Assembly: GCA_020851915.1 (NCBI GenBank)
Contig: JADZBT010000044.1
Location: 1-8,294 of the forward strand
Length of the DNA: 8,294 nucleotides
Reading direction: 5' to 3'
From: Alphaproteobacteria bacterium
GTDB taxonomy: Bacteria > Pseudomonadota > Alphaproteobacteria > Rickettsiales > RI-342
The position numbers and the translations under genes are program-made. Of the stretch, positions 5,332 through 8,294 are shown in pieces; position 1 is the first letter of the stretch, and each line of letters opens with the position of its first letter. The notes beneath the pieces were generated by a model. It saw only the letters and a list, made by a program, of their open reading frames with translations. It did no database searches and had not been told where the DNA came from.

Positions 5332-5492
5332 GTCACAAAAGTTTCATATTCTAACTGGCTAAAATTTTAGCGGTTTTTTAGTGACTTCCGTAACCCTTCC
5401 AAAATCCTTAATTTTTCAGTTTTTACCCACGCTTTATGATCCCATTATCCCGAAAAAAACGGGATGGCTCAATCGTGTCATAAAAGTTTCAT
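5332..5492. repeat. 16-base direct repeat, two copies
   Basis: GTCACAAAAGTTTCAT (5332-5347) and GTCATAAAAGTTTCAT (5477-5492) match at 15 of 16 positions and lie 145 bases apart in the same orientation. The first lies within the micro-ORF at 5327. The second lies 36 bases beyond the tldD stop codon. They could be regulator sites or the remains of a small duplication. Confidence 0.5.
5447..5465. terminator. Hairpin downstream of tldD
   Basis: ATCCCG (5447-5452) and CGGGAT (5460-5465) enclose seven A on the plus strand, seven T on the minus strand. It lies about 63 bases after the tldD stop. The T run is in the loop rather than after the stem, so it is not a standard intrinsic terminator. Confidence 0.35.
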
Positions 5493-5527
5493 GGAGGGGG
5501 CGGTGGCCAGTAGAAACGGACTGCGGA

Positions 5528-6967
5528 TTATACTTCCGTGCCGCCTACGGTCATGGCGCTGATGAGCAGCGTGGGCTGGCCGACGCCGACGGGGACGCTC
5601 TGGCCGTCTTTGCCGCAGGTTCCGATGCCGTCGTCGAGCCTCATGTCGGTGCCGATCATGGTGATGCGTTGCATCGCTTCCGGGCCGTTGCCGATGAGTG
5701 TGGCGCCTTTGACGGGGGTGGTGATCTTGCCGTTCTCGATGCGGTAGGCCTCCGAGGCGGAGAACACGAACTTGCCCGAGGTGATGTCCACCTGTCCACC
5801 GCCGAAATGCGGGGCGTAGAGGCCGTGCTTCACGGATGCGATGATCTCCTCCGGTGGTGTGTTGCCCGCGCGCATATAGGTGTTGGTCATGCGCGGCATC
5901 GGTTGATGCGCGAAGCTCTCGCGGCGGCCGTTGCCGGTGGGTTTTACACCCATCAGGCGCGCGTTCATGCGATCCTGCATGTAGCCTTTCAGGATGCCGT
6001 CCTCGATGAGCACGGTGCATTCCGGCGGCGTGCCCTCGTCGTCGATGGAGATCGAGCCGCGCCGGTCGGGGAGCGTGCCGTCATCGACGATGGTCACGCC
6101 CTTCGACGCCACGCGTTCGCCCATCAGGCCGGAGAAGGCCGAGGTCTTCTTGCGGTTGAAATCGCCCTCCAGCCCGTGCCCGACCGCTTCGTGCAATAAT
6201 ACGCCGGGCCAGCCGGGGCCTAATACCACCGGCATTTCTCCGGCAGGAGCCGGAACGGATTGGAGATTCACCAACGCCTGCCGCAGCGCCTCATCGGCCC
6301 AGTGCCGCCAGCCCGCGTCATCCATATAGCGTGCGAAGGAGAATCGTCCGCCCGCACCGGCGGAGCCGCGCTCCATGCGGCCATTCTCTTCCACGACGAC
6401 GGAAATATTCATCCGCACCAGCGGACGCACGTCGTGGAGTTTTTTGCCGTCGGTGCGGATGATCTCCACTACCTGCCATTCATTATATGCGGATGCGCTC
6501 ACCTGCCGGACCCGCGCATCCTTGCCGCGCAGGTAGGCGTCGATGGATTCGAGCAGCTTCACCTTCTTCTCGAAGGCGACCTCGCCGATGGGGTTGAAGT
6601 CGCCATAGAGCGCGCGGTTCGTGCCGGAGGGCGCGCTATCCAGCTTTACTTCGCCGCTATGTCCCCGGGTGATGGTCTTCACCGTGCGGCTGGCGCGGGT
6701 GAGCGCCGCTTCGGAGAGTTCCGAGGCATGGGCGTAGCCGGTGGTTTCCTCCAGCACGCCGCGCAGGCCGAAGCCCTGCATGGTATTGAAGCTCGCATTC
6801 TTCAGCCGCCCGTCGTCGAACAGCAGGTTCTCCGATTGCTGGTATTCGAGAAACAACTCGCCGTCGTCCATGCCGTGCAGCGTGTCACGCACCAGTGCTT
6901 TTACGCGGGCCTCATCCAGTCCTGCGCGTGTGAAAAATAACGCATCCGCCGCCGTAATATCGCCCAT
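5528..6967 (-). CDS. tldD: TldD metalloprotease subunit
   Basis: TldD forms the zinc-protease half of the TldD/TldE (PmbA) complex, which degrades unfolded peptides in the cytoplasm and in Escherichia coli matures microcin B17 and degrades the CcdA antitoxin. The 479-residue length is typical. Visible features are the N-terminal substrate-channel domain (about 35-100), the central domain (about 125-230), the zinc motif H259-E-A-V-G-H264 in LLHEAVGHGLEGDF, and the third metal ligand Cys451 in GTCGKDGQSVPVGVGQP. The conserved SIDDEGTPP (307-315) and the RMTNTYMRAG segment (359-368) are also intact. AAAGGT lies 7 bases before the ATG. No tldE/pmbA partner is in the window. It is divergent from coxB, a neighbourhood common in Alphaproteobacteria, and there is no known functional link between the two. 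Confidence 0.96.
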   Translation of the reverse strand: MGDITAADALFFTRAGLDEARVKALVRDTLHGMDDGELFLEYQQSENLLFDDGRLKNASFNTMQGFGLRGVLEETTGYAHASELSEAALTRASRTVKTITRGHSGEVKLDSAPSGTNRALYGDFNPIGEVAFEKKVKLLESIDAYLRGKDARVRQVSASAYNEWQVVEIIRTDGKKLHDVRPLVRMNISVVVEENGRMERGSAGAGGRFSFARYMDDAGWRHWADEALRQALVNLQSVPAPAGEMPVVLGPGWPGVLLHEAVGHGLEGDFNRKKTSAFSGLMGERVASKGVTIVDDGTLPDRRGSISIDDEGTPPECTVLIEDGILKGYMQDRMNARLMGVKPTGNGRRESFAHQPMPRMTNTYMRAGNTPPEEIIASVKHGLYAPHFGGGQVDITSGKFVFSASEAYRIENGKITTPVKGATLIGNGPEAMQRITMIGTDMRLDDGIGTCGKDGQSVPVGVGQPTLLISAMTVGGTEV

Positions 6968-7068
6968 TTTCTATACCTTTATACTTCTTCTGGAATAATA
7001 GTAATTTTTATTCTAGAGTCGCGCGCAGCGTCTGTGTTTTGCTGACCATCCGCTAGGGTATAGCGGTT
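6968..7068. promoter_or_regulatory. Divergent tldD/coxB intergenic region
   Basis: These 101 bases should hold promoters for both genes. The tldD side is AT-rich (GGAATAATAGTAATTTTTATTC near 6992-7013, split here as a description of composition). The coxB side ends in a hairpin over the ribosome binding site. No regulator consensus was recognised. Confidence 0.45.
7050..7066 (+). promoter_or_regulatory. Hairpin over the coxB ribosome binding site
   Basis: CCGCTA (7050-7055) pairs with TAGCGG (7061-7066) around a 5-base loop, GGGTA. The only SD-like bases for the start at 7069 (AGGG, 7055-7058) lie in the stem edge and loop, and the stem ends 2 bases before the ATG. It could limit ribosome access. 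If translation starts at the internal ATG 7111 instead, it would be ordinary leader structure. Confidence 0.4.
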
Positions 7069-7953
7069 ATGCGGCAAAACATAAAGAAGGTAAACAACGA
7101 AAGCAGAGCGATGGCAATACTCACTTCCCGCACCGGATTTTCCCGGTTCCTCACGATCATCTCCGTCCTTTCTCTGGTGTTGCTGCATGCATCCGGCGTG
7201 CATGCACAGGAGATAAAAGATTGGCAGCTCGGCTTTCAACAGCCCGTCACTCCCGTTATGGAACAGCTGGAAGGTCTTCACGACCTGTTGCTGGTTGTTA
7301 TTACGGGAATCACCCTGTTCGTGATGGGGTTGCTCGGCTATACCTGCTGGCGGTTCAGCGCCAAGCGCAATCCCGTACCCAGCAAAACCACCCACAATAC
7401 GATGATCGAGGTTATCTGGACGGTCATTCCCGCGCTGATTCTGGTGGTGGTCGCCATTCCGACCTTCAAGTTGCTCTACTATATGAACAGCGAGCCCGAA
7501 GCCGATATGACCCTCAAGGTCATCGGGCATCAGTGGTACTGGGAATATGAATATCCCGAGCATGGCATCCGCTTCGACAGCTATCTCGTGGAAGAAAAGG
7601 ATCTTAAGCCCGGTCAGCCGCGCCTGCTCGACGTCGATAATCATATCGTCGTGCCGGTCGATACTACCGTGCGTGTGTTGATAACGGCAGCGGATGTTAT
7701 TCATGCGTTCACCATGCCGGCTTTCGGCATCAAGACCGACGCCGTGCCCGGACACCTGAACCAGACCTGGTTCCGCGCCGAGAAGACCGGTACATATCGC
7801 GGCCAGTGCTCGGAGCTGTGCGGCGTTCGCCACGGCTATATGCCCATTGTCATTGACGTGGTGGGCAAGGAGGAGTACGCGCAATGGCTGGCGGAGCATA
7901 AGCCTGCCGCCGCTGCACCGGAAGTCGCTGCGCCGGAAACGGTGACGCAGTAG
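7069..7953 (+). CDS. coxB: Cytochrome c oxidase subunit II
   Basis: Subunit II docks cytochrome c and passes electrons through its dinuclear CuA centre to subunit I. The 294-residue protein has a signal peptide (hydrophobic core about 28-42, likely cleavage after VHA-46, leaving QEIKDWQLGF). It then has two transmembrane helices (about 73-95 and 113-138) and a periplasmic cupredoxin domain. CuA ligands are all present: H212, C247, E249, C251, H255 and M258, in GQCSELCGVRHGYMP. The aromatic electron-entry patch HQWYWEYEYP (154-163) is intact. The C-terminal tail is Ala/Pro/Glu-rich. The start at 7069 has AGGG 10 bases upstream. An internal ATG at 7111 would give a more standard signal-peptide length but lacks an SD sequence. 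coxA follows after 64 bases. Confidence 0.96.
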   Translation: MRQNIKKVNNESRAMAILTSRTGFSRFLTIISVLSLVLLHASGVHAQEIKDWQLGFQQPVTPVMEQLEGLHDLLLVVITGITLFVMGLLGYTCWRFSAKRNPVPSKTTHNTMIEVIWTVIPALILVVVAIPTFKLLYYMNSEPEADMTLKVIGHQWYWEYEYPEHGIRFDSYLVEEKDLKPGQPRLLDVDNHIVVPVDTTVRVLITAADVIHAFTMPAFGIKTDAVPGHLNQTWFRAEKTGTYRGQCSELCGVRHGYMPIVIDVVGKEEYAQWLAEHKPAAAAPEVAAPETVTQ

Positions 7954-8017
7954 CTGCATCCAGCGGCATTGTGAAGTACGACACAGATAAGCAAGAGAAT
8001 AGACGAGAGGAATTTCC

Positions 8018-8294
8018 ATGAGCGACCATATGCCTACAGGACTCACCCGCTGGCTGTGTTCCACCAACCATAAAGATATTGGCACGCTGTACCTGTTCTT
8101 CGCCGCGCTTGCGGGACTTATCGGCATGGCGATGTCGATGCTCATACGCCTTGAGCTGATGCAGCCGGGCGATCAGTTTCTTGGTGGTGACTACCAGTTC
8201 TATAACGTGCTGGTGACCGGCCACGCGTTCATCATGGTGTTCTTTCTCATCATGCCGGCGCTGATCGGCGGATTCGGCAACTGGTTCGTGCCGC
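8018..8294 (+). CDS. coxA: Cytochrome c oxidase subunit I, N-terminal part only
   Basis: The first 92 residues are present; the gene runs off the right edge. Subunit I carries heme a and the heme a3-CuB oxygen-reducing site and pumps protons across the inner membrane. The start RWLCSTNHKDIGTLYLFFA is the classic N-terminus and first helix of the family. VLVTGHAFIMVFFLIMPALI holds His69, the expected heme a ligand of helix II, and GGFGNWFVP follows. AGAGG at 8006-8010 is 7 bases before the ATG. It is in the same operon direction as coxB. Heme a3, CuB and proton-channel residues lie outside the window, so the oxidase subtype is inferred (aa3-type) from its similarity to the mitochondrial-like N-terminus and the CuA-bearing subunit II. 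Confidence 0.95.
   Translation, partial: MSDHMPTGLTRWLCSTNHKDIGTLYLFFAALAGLIGMAMSMLIRLELMQPGDQFLGGDYQFYNVLVTGHAFIMVFFLIMPALIGGFGNWFVP

Larger units (their letters stand above)
5002..5370. repeat. Two copies of the 12-base palindrome CTAAAATTTTAG
   Basis: Copies are at 5002-5013 and 5359-5370. The second extends to the 14-base palindrome GCTAAAATTTTAGC (5358-5371) and is followed by six T (5374-5379). They flank the 54-codon gene, and each touches one of the two micro-ORFs in the island. A perfect 12-base palindrome occurring twice in about 370 bases suggests a protein-binding site, although the AT-rich setting raises the odds of coincidence. Confidence 0.45.
5233..5527. other. AT-rich intergenic stretch with several small symmetric elements
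   Basis: These 295 bases between the 54-codon gene and tldD hold no convincing protein gene. They contain an inverted repeat (5272-5294), a micro-ORF with ribosome binding site, MESQKFHILTG (ATG 5327-5329, stop 5360-5362, GAGGA 5313-5317), one copy of the 12-base palindrome, two near-identical 16-base repeats and a hairpin (5447-5465). Composition is clearly more AT-rich than the flanking genes. The upstream island stretch 4877-5067 is similar in character. Confidence 0.6.

Noticed and set aside
4877..5527. Possible replication origin in the AT-rich island
   Set aside because: No cluster of DnaA boxes (TTATCCACA-like); only isolated partial matches, and no origin-linked genes nearby.
5381..6199. 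A 272-codon plus-strand frame opposite tldD
   Set aside because: Antisense to tldD and composed of Ala/Gly/His/Asp-rich shadow sequence.
6979..8145. A 388-codon open frame on the minus strand opposite coxB and the start of coxA
   Set aside because: It is antisense to two genes with all expected functional residues. GC-rich codon bias keeps the opposite frame open; the translation is His/Arg-rich and lacks family features.

Overview
This window looks like a chromosomal segment of an alphaproteobacterium. The coding regions are GC-rich, and the run ubiA, rsmE, gshA, tldD, coxB, coxA resembles, from memory, a gene neighbourhood seen in many Alphaproteobacteria. The genus cannot be told from this sequence. 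No phage, insertion sequence, CRISPR array, rRNA or tRNA gene was seen.

Left part (1-1543). A minus-strand pair makes up a polyhydroxyalkanoate (PHA) synthase-like module. A small protein with a coiled coil and a very basic tail (589-1029) overlaps by 74 bases the start of an alpha/beta hydrolase with the PHA-synthase cysteine box G-Y-C-M-G-G (1-662, cut by the window edge). Divergent from it is a 105-residue coiled-coil protein of unknown function (1111-1428). A nested palindromic repeat (1441-1534) then separates it from ubiA.

Middle part (1544-4876). ubiA (ubiquinone synthesis, minus strand) is divergent from rsmE (16S rRNA methylation), which is followed after 17 bases by gshA (first step of glutathione synthesis). 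gshA is of the Acidithiobacillus-type family rather than the plant-like class usual in this phylum. A 117-residue protein of unknown function converges on gshA.

AT-rich island (4877-5527). About 650 bases hold no recognisable large gene. There is one plausible 54-codon gene with a good ribosome binding site (5068-5232, minus). There are also two very short start-stop frames with ribosome binding sites, a 12-base palindrome present twice, a 16-base direct repeat, two operator-like inverted repeats and hairpins. This is the least explained part of the window.

Right part (5528-8294). tldD (metalloprotease, minus) is divergent from coxB and the start of coxA, subunits II and I of an aa3-type cytochrome c oxidase. 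A short hairpin lies over the coxB ribosome binding site.

Taken together, most of the window is housekeeping: quinone synthesis feeding respiration, the terminal oxidase, glutathione synthesis, rRNA modification and peptide proteolysis. A carbon-storage module lies at the left end. The best candidates for new biology are the overlapping PHA-synthase/basic-protein pair and the AT-rich island.
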